A stretch of DNA of 64,000 bases, from assembly GCF_027359925.1 (NCBI RefSeq), contig NZ_CP114767.1:2232001-2296000 (forward strand), written 5' to 3'. The notes under the pieces were generated by a model. It was not told the origin of the DNA and ran no database searches. It worked only from the letters and a program-made list of their open reading frames with translations. Numbering within the stretch: the stretch's first letter is position 1; every line of letters begins with the position of its first letter. This DNA comes from Hymenobacter canadensis. Its GTDB lineage: Bacteria > Bacteroidota > Bacteroidia > Cytophagales > Hymenobacteraceae. Below are positions 17,956-26,201 of this stretch, in pieces. A program made the translations under genes and the position numbers.

Positions 17956-18510
17956 CTACTTCGCCGCTTCGGCCAGCACGTTGAACTTCAGCTGGAACTC
18001 GTTGCGGATGGCGTAGGAGCCCAGGTTCTGGAAGAAGCTGCTGGAGTTGTGGTTGATGCCGAACTGGGTGCGGTCGAGGGTGGCGGTGCCGCGCAGGTGC
18101 AGGCGGCCGTCGGGGCGGCGTTCCAGCGTGAGCGGAAACTGCACGGGCCGCGTGACGCCACGCAGCGTGAGCTGGCCGCGGGCCTGCCCCTGGCCGAACT
18201 GCTGCAGCACGAAAATGGCCGTTGGGTATTTCGCCACATCAAAGAAATCTGCGCCGCGCAGGTGCTCGGCCAGTTGGGCCTGCTCCTGCGCGATGGTGCG
18301 CATATCCACTTCCAAGCGGGCTTGGCGCAGGGTGCGGCCGTCGTAGAGGAAGCGGCCGCCGCGGAGCTGCACGGTGCCACTGGGGGCGTAGGTGCCTACT
18401 TCGGCGTAGCCGGTCCAGGTGAGGGCGGCGGGCAGCAGCTGGTAGGAAGTGGCGGCGGGCTGGGCAGCAGCCAGCGTGCAAAAGGTCAGGAAGGCGAGGA
18501 GAAGTTTCAT
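17956..18510 (-). CDS. YceI family protein
   Basis: 184 residues with an N-terminal signal peptide (MKLLLAFLTFCTLAAAQ). The body is a YceI lipocalin-like barrel: LTWTGYAEVG, LEVDMRTIA, HLRGADFFDVAKYPTAIF, GQLTLRGVTRPVQFPL and FGINHNSS are the family's marks. YceI proteins bind isoprenoid-like lipids in the periplasm; the ligand here is unknown. Length is typical. Confidence 0.92.
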   Translation of the reverse strand: MKLLLAFLTFCTLAAAQPAATSYQLLPAALTWTGYAEVGTYAPSGTVQLRGGRFLYDGRTLRQARLEVDMRTIAQEQAQLAEHLRGADFFDVAKYPTAIFVLQQFGQGQARGQLTLRGVTRPVQFPLTLERRPDGRLHLRGTATLDRTQFGINHNSSSFFQNLGSYAIRNEFQLKFNVLAEAAK

Positions 18511-18544
18511 AGTATCAGGGAGTGTGTGGGTGAGTTGGTAGGCA

Positions 18545-18653
18545 GTGGTGCCACGACTTTTTTCTGTCGTGGTACCACTATCGTTGAACGACCACCGGCG
18601 GCGCCGTTCAACGATAGTGGTACCACGAGGCCTTCGGCAACTCGTGGCACCAC
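18545..18653. repeat. Nested inverted repeat, family E
   Basis: Outer arms 18545-18556 and 18642-18653 (GTGGTGCCACGA) enclose a second pair 18567-18590 and 18605-18628 (24 bp, starting TCGTGGTACCAC). GTGGTACCAC is itself a palindrome, and CGACttttttctGTCG forms a side hairpin. The whole could fold as a branched structure. It ends 4 nt before the stop of the next gene. Confidence 0.88.
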
Positions 18654-18657
18654 AGAG

Positions 18658-19179
18658 CTAGCGCACGGTGGCTTCGGTTTCGAGCAGGCCGAGGCCTTTG
18701 TAGAGCTTGCCGGCCTTGTCGCGGGCCAGGATGTACCAGAGGGCGTCGCCGCCGTAGAGCTGCCGGGCGCTGTCGGCGTAGCGGTAGTTTTTGGCGAAGG
18801 TGTAGGTACGGCCGGGCTGCAGGCGGCCGCCGGGGCATTGGAATATCTCGGCAAACTCGGCGGGCGTCTGGCGCAGGTTCTGCTTCCAGCCGGTTTCATC
18901 ATACCAGATGAAGCTGCCGCACTCCACCACTTCCAGCTCGCCCACCTCAGAGCGCAGCATGGTGCTATGCTTCCAGAGAAAGGTGCCGGGTTTGTCGGGA
19001 TTGGGCTCGGGGTAGTTGGGGTTGGGCGTATGCCAGAGCGTGAAGCCCACAGGCACCTGCCGCAGCTTGTCGGGCAGCACGCGGGTGTGGTCGGTCCAGG
19101 CGGTGGCGGGGGGCGTGGTCTGGGCCAGCAGCGGGGCAGTCGGGGCGACCAGGGCCAGCAGAAGCAGCAGCGTTTTCAT
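18658..19179 (-). CDS. Secreted protein of unknown function
   Basis: 173 residues from the ATG at 19179, which gives the signal peptide MKTLLLLLALVAPTAPLLAQ. I do not recognise a family. The mature part is soluble, with aromatic-rich strands (GSFIWYDETGW, ALWYILARDKAGKLYKG) and one cysteine pair candidate (VVECGSF and IFQCPGG). It is probably periplasmic. It reads in the same direction as yceI and the AraC gene but is separated from both by palindromic repeats, so an operon is unlikely. Confidence 0.65.
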   Translation of the reverse strand: MKTLLLLLALVAPTAPLLAQTTPPATAWTDHTRVLPDKLRQVPVGFTLWHTPNPNYPEPNPDKPGTFLWKHSTMLRSEVGELEVVECGSFIWYDETGWKQNLRQTPAEFAEIFQCPGGRLQPGRTYTFAKNYRYADSARQLYGGDALWYILARDKAGKLYKGLGLLETEATVR

Positions 19180-19279
19180 GGGTCGTTCGGGGGTTGATGA
19201 ATGACCCAAAGGTGGCTGTTCATTCCACCCCAAACGCCCCGAATCCGGCAGCGGGACGCCCCAAATCATGATGTGGGCG

Positions 19280-19497
19280 CTATCGAGTAGCTGAGTAGTG
19301 GAGTAACTGAGTAGTAGCGCGAACTTTGTAGTTCGCGTCCCCGCGCCGTTGTAATCGTTGAAATGACTCAGGGGCGCGAACTGCAAAGTTCGCGCTACTA
19401 TCAGCCCGCAACCACCTGAACGGCGCGGAGGCGCGAACTACAAAGTTCGCGCTACTGCCCACCTACTCAGCTACTCCATTACTCAGCTACTTGATAG
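19280..19497. repeat. Composite inverted repeat with three family A units
   Basis: Outer arms 19280-19314 and 19463-19497 (35 bp, 3 mismatches; starts CTATCGAGTAGCTGAG) enclose three family A units: 19314-19337, and 19375-19398 and 19432-19455 in reverse. The right outer arm runs into the AraC gene and encodes its last residues (QVAE) and stop codon. Confidence 0.88.
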
Positions 19498-20708
19498 TCC
19501 CGCGGGGCGGCACCGGTGAACTGCTTGAAGATGCGGTTGAAGGTCGTTTTGGAGTTGAAGCCGCTTTCGAAGGCAATGCCCAGCAGCGTGAGGCGCTGGG
19601 CGTCGGGGGTGGCGAGGCGGCGCTTCACCTCGGCCACGCGGTAGCCGTTTACCAGGTCGTTGAAGCTCTGGCCGAAGCCGTTGTTGACCGTGAACGAAAT
19701 CAGGCGCGGGGCCAGGCCGGTGTGCGCCGACAGCTCGGCCAGCGTGAGCGTGGGGTTGAGGTAGAGCCGTTCCTGTTCCAGCGCCCGCCGGATGCGCGCC
19801 ACCACGGCTGCATCTACCACTGGCACAACCGTTGCCGGGGCCGCCAGGGTTTCGGTAGCAGCTTCTGAAATCAAGGTGGCCGCCGGAGCCGCATCGGGTT
19901 GCGGCGGCAGTGTGGGAGCCGGCGGCGGCATTGCAGCTGGCAGCAGTTCGGGAGCCGCCAGCTCATCCTCGGCTAGCTCCGGCTCGAAACGGACGGCGCG
20001 CATATCGGCCTGGCGCAGCCCCACCACGCCCACCAGAAACACCACCACGCCCAGCAGCTCGGTGGAGTAGTCGTAGGCATAATACAGCCCAAAAAACTCG
20101 CGCAGCACCACTTCCAGCAGCCACTGCGCACTCACCACGCCCACCAGCACCAGCAGCACCCGCAGCCATTGCAGCCGCAGCTTCGACACCTCCGAAAAAT
20201 ATTCGGGCAGCCAGCGGCGGTACTGCTGCAGCAGCTTCAGACTCAGCACCAGATAGATGGTGAGCGAAACCCAGGTGCCGATAAACTCCACCCGGTAGGT
20301 ATAGGGCTCGTGCACGTTTTCCCAGAACCACAGGCGCGGGCCGTACGGCTGCAGCCGCAGCCACCAGTAGAGCCCGGCCTGCAGCAGCACCGGCCCAAAG
20401 TGCCACAACTGCCGCCGCTGCAGCCGGAAATCGTGGTTGACGAGGCTACGCACATAGAAGTACAGCAGCGGCCCGAACGCAAACGAGTAGTAGATCGGTG
20501 AGAAATACCAGTTGGCGTTTTGCCCGTAGATGTTGGCTTCCCGGAAAAATCCGTCGAGCATCCAGAGGGCAATGGCCAGCATGAGCAGGGCCAGAAAGCG
20601 GTTGGGCAGGCGGTTGGCCGGGGCCAGCCACAGCAGGCCGGCCGCAAACACGGCCTGCGCCACCACGGCCAGCAGCACGACCACCAAAGGCGTAAACGGT
20701 ATCTGCAT
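19479..20708 (-). CDS. Membrane-anchored AraC-family regulator
   Basis: 409 residues from the ATG at 20708. Six or seven hydrophobic helices fill the first 240 residues (for example LVVVLLAVVAQAVFAAGLLW and YSFAFGPLLYFYV). A Pro/Ala-rich linker (about 250-300) leads to a C-terminal AraC-type double helix-turn-helix: LTLAELSAHTGLAPRLISFTV, then LTLLGIAFESGFNSKTTFNR and FKQFTG. Such proteins are one-component regulators that sense at the membrane; signal and targets are unknown. The last four residues come from a repeat arm. It is divergent from the small membrane protein gene at 20773, whose promoter must lie in the 64-bp gap. Confidence 0.88.
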   Translation of the reverse strand: MQIPFTPLVVVLLAVVAQAVFAAGLLWLAPANRLPNRFLALLMLAIALWMLDGFFREANIYGQNANWYFSPIYYSFAFGPLLYFYVRSLVNHDFRLQRRQLWHFGPVLLQAGLYWWLRLQPYGPRLWFWENVHEPYTYRVEFIGTWVSLTIYLVLSLKLLQQYRRWLPEYFSEVSKLRLQWLRVLLVLVGVVSAQWLLEVVLREFFGLYYAYDYSTELLGVVVFLVGVVGLRQADMRAVRFEPELAEDELAAPELLPAAMPPPAPTLPPQPDAAPAATLISEAATETLAAPATVVPVVDAAVVARIRRALEQERLYLNPTLTLAELSAHTGLAPRLISFTVNNGFGQSFNDLVNGYRVAEVKRRLATPDAQRLTLLGIAFESGFNSKTTFNRIFKQFTGAAPRDYQVAE

Positions 20709-20772
20709 ACGGGCAGGAAAAAACCGGCAGTTGGGCCGGGCTGCCAAAATAGCCGTTTATTTCGTCCGGCTT

Positions 20773-21228
20773 ATGAAACAGAAGATTCGGGAATGGCTGC
20801 ACCGCTATCTGCCCGCCGAGGTGCTGTCGGTGGGGGCCACGCTACTGGCGGCGGCCCTGGCATTGCGCGCCACCGGCAGCGGCCTGAGTGCGGCCCTGGC
20901 GGGCACCTGGGCCGGCAACGTGGCGTACTTTGGCTGGCTGCTGGGGCAGGACGTGTGGCAAACGCGCCGCACGCTGCAGGCCACCGGCCGGCCGTACAGA
21001 TGGCGCACGCTGGGCCAGAACGTGCGGGCGCTGGCCGTGGAGTTTGGCGTGGCCGAGGTGTTCGACAGCCTACTGATCCGGCCGGCGCTGCTCTATTATA
21101 TGCCGCGCTGGCTGGGCAGCTTCGGGGCGGGCATCGTGGTGGCCAAGCTGCTGGCTGACGTCACGTTCTACATCCCGGCCATCATCAGCTACGAGCTCAG
21201 CAAGAAGCGGCTGCGGCGGTTCGAGTAG
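20773..21228 (+). CDS. Small membrane protein of unknown function
   Basis: 151 residues. About four hydrophobic segments are visible (VLSVGATLLAAALALRA, AGTWAGNVAYFGWLLGQD, GIVVAKLLADVTFYIPAII). The C-terminus SYELSKKRLRRFE is basic and probably cytosolic. The pattern distantly recalls GtrA-like or flippase-type small proteins, but I cannot name the family. Start chosen at the first ATG giving a sensible N-terminus; open frame continues upstream over the divergent gene. Confidence 0.7.
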   Translation: MKQKIREWLHRYLPAEVLSVGATLLAAALALRATGSGLSAALAGTWAGNVAYFGWLLGQDVWQTRRTLQATGRPYRWRTLGQNVRALAVEFGVAEVFDSLLIRPALLYYMPRWLGSFGAGIVVAKLLADVTFYIPAIISYELSKKRLRRFE

Positions 21229-21270
21229 GCGGTGGGCGGCGATTGAAGCCCATCATGCTGAATGAGAACG

Positions 21271-21421
21271 TCATTCCGAGTGCAGCGAGGAATCTCGCGT
21301 GCTGACGTTGGGTTAGTAACCCTGCTTCAGCACGCGAGATTCCTCGCTGCACTCGGAATGATGGGCCTTTCCCAACAACGTCAGCACGCGCGATGCTTCG
21401 GCTGCGCCTCTGCATGACGTA
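21271..21421. repeat. Family C copy 2, with an adjoining half-unit
   Basis: Perfect 35-bp arms 21271-21305 and 21327-21361 (TCATTCCGAGTGCAGCGAGG...). It is followed by a second, unpaired arm at about 21376-21421 ending GCCTCTGCATGACGTA, which matches the right arm of the copy at 9.4 kb. Two variants of the family are therefore fused. Confidence 0.88.
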
Positions 21422-21459
21422 CCTTTCCAACTTCTCCAAAACACTCCTGTTTCCCGCCT

Positions 21460-22326
21460 ATGTCTCTGCCCGTTCTCACGCTGCAGTCGTTTCCGCAGGG
21501 GCCGGGCCGGCGGCCGTGGTACTTGGAGCGGCTGGAGCGGCATGTGGCCAACTTCCCCGGCGTCAGCCAGGCCCACGCCCACGACTTCTACCTGCTGCTC
21601 TACGTCACGCAGGGCCAGGGCACCCACACCATCGACCTGGTGAGCTACCCGCTGGCGCCGGGCAGCGTGTTTTTCATGACCCCGGGCCAGGTGCATCACT
21701 GGCAGCTTTCCGATGATGCGCAGGGCTACGTGGTGCTGTTTGAAGCCGACTTCTACCTGTTCCGCTACCCCGGCGGGCGGCTGTTTGAGTACCCCTTCTT
21801 CGACCACCGCCACGCCCCCGCCCTGCAGCTGCCAGCCCCCGAAACCGAGCTGCTGCCGCTGCTGCAGCGCATGTGGCAGGAAGCCGCCGCCCCCGCCCCA
21901 CACCAGGACGAAGTGGTGCGCTCCTACCTGCACCTGTGTCTGGAGCTGGCCGCCCGCCACTACCCGCCGGATGCGCCCGCAGCCCCAATTCCCGACGAAC
22001 CCCGCCACGCCCAACAGTTGCTGCGCGAGTTCGGGAGCCTGCTCAACCAACACTTCCGGCAGCAGCGCGAGGTGCAGCACTACGCCGATTTGCTGCACGT
22101 GTCGCCGAACCACCTCAACGCGCTGTGCCGGCGCCATTTGGGCAAAACCGCCAGCGCCCTGGTACAGGAGCGGGTGCTGCTGGAAGCGCGCCGCCTGTTG
22201 CATCACTCGTCCGCCACCGTGGCCCAGGTAGCCGACGCGCTGGGCTTCGAGGATGCCTCGTACTTCGGGCGCTACTTCCGCCGCCACACCGGCTGCACGC
22301 CCGAGGCCTTCCGCCAGCCGGCCTGA
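21460..22326 (+). CDS. AraC-family transcriptional regulator with cupin domain
   Basis: 288 residues, soluble. An N-terminal cupin-like sensor domain (about 35-160: HAHDFYLLLYVTQGQGTHTID, PLAPGSVFFMTPGQVHHWQL) is joined to a C-terminal AraC DNA-binding domain (VQHYADLLHVSPNHLNALCRR and VAQVADALGFEDASYFGRYF with FRRHTGCTPEAFR). Regulators of this build usually bind a small sugar or aromatic ligand and activate a neighbouring operon. The nearby amylase genes are possible targets, but nothing in the sequence proves it. Confidence 0.92.
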   Translation: MSLPVLTLQSFPQGPGRRPWYLERLERHVANFPGVSQAHAHDFYLLLYVTQGQGTHTIDLVSYPLAPGSVFFMTPGQVHHWQLSDDAQGYVVLFEADFYLFRYPGGRLFEYPFFDHRHAPALQLPAPETELLPLLQRMWQEAAAPAPHQDEVVRSYLHLCLELAARHYPPDAPAAPIPDEPRHAQQLLREFGSLLNQHFRQQREVQHYADLLHVSPNHLNALCRRHLGKTASALVQERVLLEARRLLHHSSATVAQVADALGFEDASYFGRYFRRHTGCTPEAFRQPA

Positions 22327-22402
22327 GCGCAGCCCGGCGGGCAGCGTTGATTTGTACCGGATCTGCCCGCAGATGGGCCTTCGCGGGCGCTCCTGCGTAG
22401 AG

Positions 22403-22410
22403 TAGCTTTG
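22403..22410 (+). promoter_or_regulatory. -7 box candidate for the DUF983 gene
   Basis: TAGCTTTG, an exact TAnnTTTG match, 27 nt before the ATG at 22438. Confidence 0.5.
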
Positions 22411-22437
22411 TACCGAAGTTTATCCGCGCACGTTCCC

Positions 22438-22866
22438 ATGTCTACTCCTGCCACTCCTCCTGCCACGCCCGACACCGACCACGACTCCACGCTGCTGGCC
22501 ATGGTGCAGCAGCGCTGCCCCCGCTGCCACCAGGGCCCACTGTTCACGCATCCGGCCCTCAGCACCAAGTTCATGAGCATGCCCACCCAGTGCCCGGTGT
22601 GCAGCCAGGCTTACGAGCCCGAGCCAGGCTTCTACTGGGGCGCCATGTACATCAGCTTCGTGTTTTCGACGGGCATTATGCTGGTGATTGGCTTTGCGGT
22701 GTATTTCCTGCTCAACGACCCCGATACCTGGGTGTACATCGTGAGCGTGGCGGTGGTGTCGTTGCTGTTCACGCCGCTGTCGTTGCGGTACTCGCGCACG
22801 CTGATGCTGTACCTGTTCGGCGGCATCCAGTACCGCCCCGATAAGGCCCGCACCAACGCCCGCTAA
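22438..22866 (+). CDS. DUF983 family membrane protein
   Basis: 142 residues. A zinc-ribbon-like part (CPRCHQGPLF at about 28-37 and CPVC near 54) is followed by GFYWGAMYISFVF and two transmembrane helices (IMLVIGFAVYFLL, WVYIVSVAVVSLLFTPLSL). This is the standard DUF983 layout; function is unknown. Start set at the ATG just after a promoter-like box. A long hairpin lies 16 nt after the stop. Confidence 0.9.
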   Translation: MSTPATPPATPDTDHDSTLLAMVQQRCPRCHQGPLFTHPALSTKFMSMPTQCPVCSQAYEPEPGFYWGAMYISFVFSTGIMLVIGFAVYFLLNDPDTWVYIVSVAVVSLLFTPLSLRYSRTLMLYLFGGIQYRPDKARTNAR

Positions 22867-22881
22867 ACCAGCCTTTCCCAG

Positions 22882-22920
22882 CGGAGCATGCCGAAAAGTG
22901 GTACTTTTCGGCATGCTCCG
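22882..22920 (+). terminator. 18-bp hairpin covering the next start codon
   Basis: Arms 22882-22899 and 22903-22920 (CGGAGCATGCCGAAAAGT) are perfectly complementary with a 3-nt loop, followed by TTTCTTTT. It looks like the terminator of the DUF983 gene, but the ATG of the following amylase gene (22913) lies inside the right arm. It could therefore act as an attenuator or block initiation. Confidence 0.85.
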
Positions 22921-24373
22921 TTTCTTTTACCCTGGCCTGCTGGTGCTGCTGAGTGTGCTGGCCGGCTGCCAACCCAAGCAACCCACCCTCGATACCACGC
23001 CCAACGCCTGCGCGCCCGACGCCCCGGCCGCGTACACCGTCCGCCACCCCGCCTGGGCCGACTCGGCCAGCATCTACGAGGTCAATATCCGGCAATACAC
23101 GCCGGAGGGCACGTTTCGGGCTTTTGAAAAGCACTTGCCGCGCCTCGACAGCATGGGCGTGGGCATATTGTGGCTGATGCCGGTGCAGCCCATCGGGCAG
23201 AAAAACCGCAAGGGCACGCTCGGCAGCCAGTATTCCATCCGCGACTACCGGGCCGTCAACCCCGAATTTGGGACGCTCGAAGACCTGCGCCACCTCACCG
23301 AGGAAGCCCACAAGCGCGGCATGCACGTCATTCTGGACTGGGTGGCCAACCACACCAGCTGGGACAGTGAGCTGGCCCGGCAGCACCCCGACTGGTTCAC
23401 GAAAGATGCCCGCGGCCAGTTCGTGCCGCCCGTGTCCGACTGGCAGGACGTCATCGACCTCGACTACAGTAAGCCGGAGCTGCGCCGCTACATGCAGCAA
23501 AGCATGGTGTTCTGGCTGCGCGAAGCCGGTTTCGACGGCTTCCGCTGCGACGTGGCCGGCCTCGTGCCCACCGACTTCTGGAACCAGACCCGGCCGCTGC
23601 TGGAGCAGGTGAAGCCCGTGTTTATGCTGGCTGAGTGGGACGAACTGCACGCCCCGCCCTTCCTCAAAAAAGGCGAGTTCAGCCCAAACACTAAGCTGCT
23701 GGAAAAGGCCTTCGATGCCACCTACGGCCTGCGCCTGCGCTACCTGCTCGACAGCATCAGCCGCCGGCAGCAGCCCACCGCCGCCCTCGATAAGTACTTC
23801 CAGGCGGAGCGCGCCAAATACCCGGCCAGCAGCTACCTGATGTACTTCATTAGCAGCCACGACATCAACAGCTGGGACGGCACCGAGTATGAGCGGCTGG
23901 GCCAAAGCGCCCAGGCCCAGGCCGTGCTGACGGCCCTGCTGCCCGGCATTCCGATGGTGTATTCGGGCCAGGAAGCCGCCCTGAAAAAGCGTCTGCGCTT
24001 CTTCGACAAGGACACCATTGCCTGGAACGGCTACCCGCTACGCGACTTCTATACCCGGCTGCTACAGCTGAAAAAACGCCACCCCGCCCTACGCAACGGC
24101 GACCCGTGCAGCGAGTTTGAGCGCATAGAAAACAGCAGCCCCGAGGTCTACAGCTTCATCCGGCGCCGGGGCGAGGCCGCCGTGCTGACCGTTGCGAACC
24201 TGGGCCGGCAACCCCACGAGGTGCGCCCCACCACGCTGGGGCCGGGCATCTACCGGGAACTGTTTAGCGGGCAGGTGCTCAAGCTGGGCTCGGGCTCGAA
24301 GCTGCTGGTGCCCGCCTACGGCTACCGCGTGTATGAGCGCCTCCCCGACCTGCCCCGCAACGGGCTGTGGTAA
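22913..24373 (+). CDS. GH13 alpha-amylase-family lipoprotein
   Basis: 486 residues. The N-terminus MLRFFYPGLLVLLSVLAGC is a lipoprotein signal, which fixes the start at 22913, inside a hairpin. The GH13 barrel has the usual regions: DWVANHT, nucleophile Asp213 (GFRCDVAG), acid/base Glu241 (LAEWDE) and Asp317 (SSHDINSWDGTE). A short C-terminal beta domain follows. It probably hydrolyses alpha-1,4-glucans or maltodextrins outside the cytoplasm. It is a close paralogue of the next gene, which lacks the signal. Substrate cannot be read from the sequence. Confidence 0.92.
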   Translation: MLRFFYPGLLVLLSVLAGCQPKQPTLDTTPNACAPDAPAAYTVRHPAWADSASIYEVNIRQYTPEGTFRAFEKHLPRLDSMGVGILWLMPVQPIGQKNRKGTLGSQYSIRDYRAVNPEFGTLEDLRHLTEEAHKRGMHVILDWVANHTSWDSELARQHPDWFTKDARGQFVPPVSDWQDVIDLDYSKPELRRYMQQSMVFWLREAGFDGFRCDVAGLVPTDFWNQTRPLLEQVKPVFMLAEWDELHAPPFLKKGEFSPNTKLLEKAFDATYGLRLRYLLDSISRRQQPTAALDKYFQAERAKYPASSYLMYFISSHDINSWDGTEYERLGQSAQAQAVLTALLPGIPMVYSGQEAALKKRLRFFDKDTIAWNGYPLRDFYTRLLQLKKRHPALRNGDPCSEFERIENSSPEVYSFIRRRGEAAVLTVANLGRQPHEVRPTTLGPGIYRELFSGQVLKLGSGSKLLVPAYGYRVYERLPDLPRNGLW

Positions 24374-24388
24374 GCGGCGCGCACGTTT

Positions 24389-24612
24389 CCCAGGGCTGAA
24401 GCCCTGGGCTAGGCAGCGGCTCGAACGGGCGGTTGTGCGGCCAGTGCTTTGGCGTAGCCGCGTAGCGGCAGCAGGTTCACCAGCAGAATCTGTCGCCGCT
24501 ATGCGGATTTTATATTTCCGGGCACTGTTTAAACTACATATCTGCCGCCGCTTTGCGGCTATTCCACAACCAGATTACTTCACCCTACATAGCCCAGGGC
24601 TTCAGCCCTGGG
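24389..24612. repeat. Inverted repeat pair, family F
   Basis: Arms 24389-24411 and 24590-24612 (CCCAGGGCTGAAGCCCTGGG core, palindromic) lie inverted around 178 bp. The middle holds further GC-rich inverted pieces, such as TAGCCGCGTAGCGGCAG against CTGCCGCCGCTTTGCGGCTA, and no open frame with coding character. It is MITE-like in size but carries no obvious target duplication. Confidence 0.8.
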
Positions 24613-24644
24613 GCACCCGCGCCGTCTGCACAACGCGGCAATAT

Positions 24645-24691
24645 TCGGCTGGCTCCCCCTCTCCACGGGAGAGGGGGCCGGGGGGTGAGGC
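24645..24691. repeat. Family G unit, copy 1
   Basis: Hairpin CCCCCTCTCC (24655-24664) with GGAGAGGGGG (24668-24677), flanked by GGCTGGCT and CCGGGGGGTGAGGC. Nearly the same 45 bp recur at 63.6 kb. Confidence 0.85.
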
Positions 24692-24743
24692 CTCCGCCCG
24701 AACGGCTTTTCCGTACACGGCCTTTCCACCACCGCCGTAGCCC

Positions 24744-26090
24744 GTGCCCGATTCCGCCGTTCATCCCGATGCCCACTTGTTCCAGGTTCGTCACCCGGAA
24801 TGGGCCGCCAATGCCACCATCTACGAAGTAAACCTGCGCAACTTCACGCCCGAAGGCACTTTTCGGGCCTTTGCCGAGCACCTGCCGCGGCTGGCGGCCA
24901 TGGGCATCAGCATCGTGTGGCTGATGCCGATTCACCCGATTGGGGCCGTGGAGCGCAAGGGCACGCTGGGCAGCCAGTACGCCGTGCAGGATTATTTCGG
25001 GGTGAACCCGGAGTTTGGGACGCTCGATGATCTGCGCTACCTCGTGCAGACGGCCCACGCCCTGGGCTTGCGCGTGCTGCTCGACTGGGTGGCCAACCAC
25101 ACCAGCTGGGACAACCCGCTGGTGCAGCAGCACCCCGACTGGTATCAGCACGACGAGCACGGCCGTCTCGTGCCGCCCGTGCCCGACTGGACCGACGTGG
25201 TAGCCTTCGACTACACCCAGCCCGGCCTGCGCCGCTACATGACCGACGCGCTGCTGTATTGGCTGCGCGAGGCCGACATCGACGGCTACCGCTGCGACGT
25301 GGCCGGCCTCGTGCCCACCAATTTCTGGGACGAGGCGCGCCTGGAGCTGGACGAGGTGAAGCCCCTGTTCATGCTGGCCGAGTGGGACGAGCTCTACCCC
25401 AGCGGCGGCCTCACCTGGGAGCAATTCAACTCCGACACCAAGCTGCTGGAGAAGGCCTTTAACATGACCTTCGGCCTGCGCCTGCACTACCTGCTCGACC
25501 ACATTGCCGAAGGCAAAGCCCCGCTGGCCGACATCGACGAGTACCTGGCTGCCGAGCGGGCCAAATACCCGCCCTCGGTGTATCTGATGCACTTCACCAG
25601 CAACCACGACGTGAACAGCTGGGATGGCACCGAATACGAGCGGTTGGGGCCACTGGCGTTGCCGTTTGCGGTGCTCACGGTGCTGCTGCCCGGCATGCCG
25701 CTGCTCTACACCGGCCAGGAAGCCGCCCTCAATCGCCGCCTGCTGTTCTTCGACCGCGACACTATCGACTGGATTGAGCTGCCGCTGGAAAGCTTCTACA
25801 CGCGTCTGTTGCAGCTCAAGCGCCGCCACCCGGCCCTGCGCAACGGCGACGTGCTCAGCCGCCTGCGCCGCCTGCCCGGCCCTGCCAGCCTCTATGGCTT
25901 CCTGCGCGAAAAAGACGGCGCGGCCGTGCTCTGCGTCATCAATATCTCCGAAGAGCCCGCGCCGCTCCAGCTCCCCGCCGAAGCCGCCGGCACCTGGCAG
26001 GACGTATTCAGCCAGGTACAGTTGACGCTGGAGGAAGGCGCCACGCTAACCGTGCAAGGCCACGGCTGGCGCGTGCTGGAACGGGTGTAA
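24744..26090 (+). CDS. GH13 alpha-amylase-family enzyme, cytosolic
   Basis: 448 residues, no signal peptide. The start is taken as GTG at 24744, since no in-frame ATG lies before the conserved FQVRHPEWAANATIYEVN. Catalytic residues: Asp185 (GYRCDVAG), Glu213 (LAEWDE), Asp289 (SNHDVNSWDGTE). It aligns with the upstream lipoprotein over the full barrel and ends in a short beta domain. The pair suggests that dextrins are cut outside and again after uptake. Its stop codon lies within the arm of a palindromic repeat. Confidence 0.9.
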   Translation: MPDSAVHPDAHLFQVRHPEWAANATIYEVNLRNFTPEGTFRAFAEHLPRLAAMGISIVWLMPIHPIGAVERKGTLGSQYAVQDYFGVNPEFGTLDDLRYLVQTAHALGLRVLLDWVANHTSWDNPLVQQHPDWYQHDEHGRLVPPVPDWTDVVAFDYTQPGLRRYMTDALLYWLREADIDGYRCDVAGLVPTNFWDEARLELDEVKPLFMLAEWDELYPSGGLTWEQFNSDTKLLEKAFNMTFGLRLHYLLDHIAEGKAPLADIDEYLAAERAKYPPSVYLMHFTSNHDVNSWDGTEYERLGPLALPFAVLTVLLPGMPLLYTGQEAALNRRLLFFDRDTIDWIELPLESFYTRLLQLKRRHPALRNGDVLSRLRRLPGPASLYGFLREKDGAAVLCVINISEEPAPLQLPAEAAGTWQDVFSQVQLTLEEGATLTVQGHGWRVLERV

Positions 26091-26197
26091 CGCGAAATTC
26101 CATTTCGCGACGAGCACAGCGAGTTCCCCGCGTTGGCGCAGGTAGCAATGGTGTCGGATACTCGCTGTGCTCGTCGCGAAATGGAATTTCGCGTTAC
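26087..26197. repeat. Inverted repeat, family D
   Basis: Perfect 37-bp arms 26087-26123 and 26161-26197. The arm core CGCGAAATTCCATTTCGCG is palindromic. The left arm includes the TAA stop of the amylase gene, and the right arm ends 4 nt before the stop of the convergent deacylase gene. Confidence 0.92.
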
Positions 26198-26201
26198 TGC
26201 C

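Noticed and set aside
24389..24691. A transposon or IS remnant in the gap between the two amylase genes
   Set aside because: There are inverted repeats but no transposase fragment, and no target duplication could be identified.
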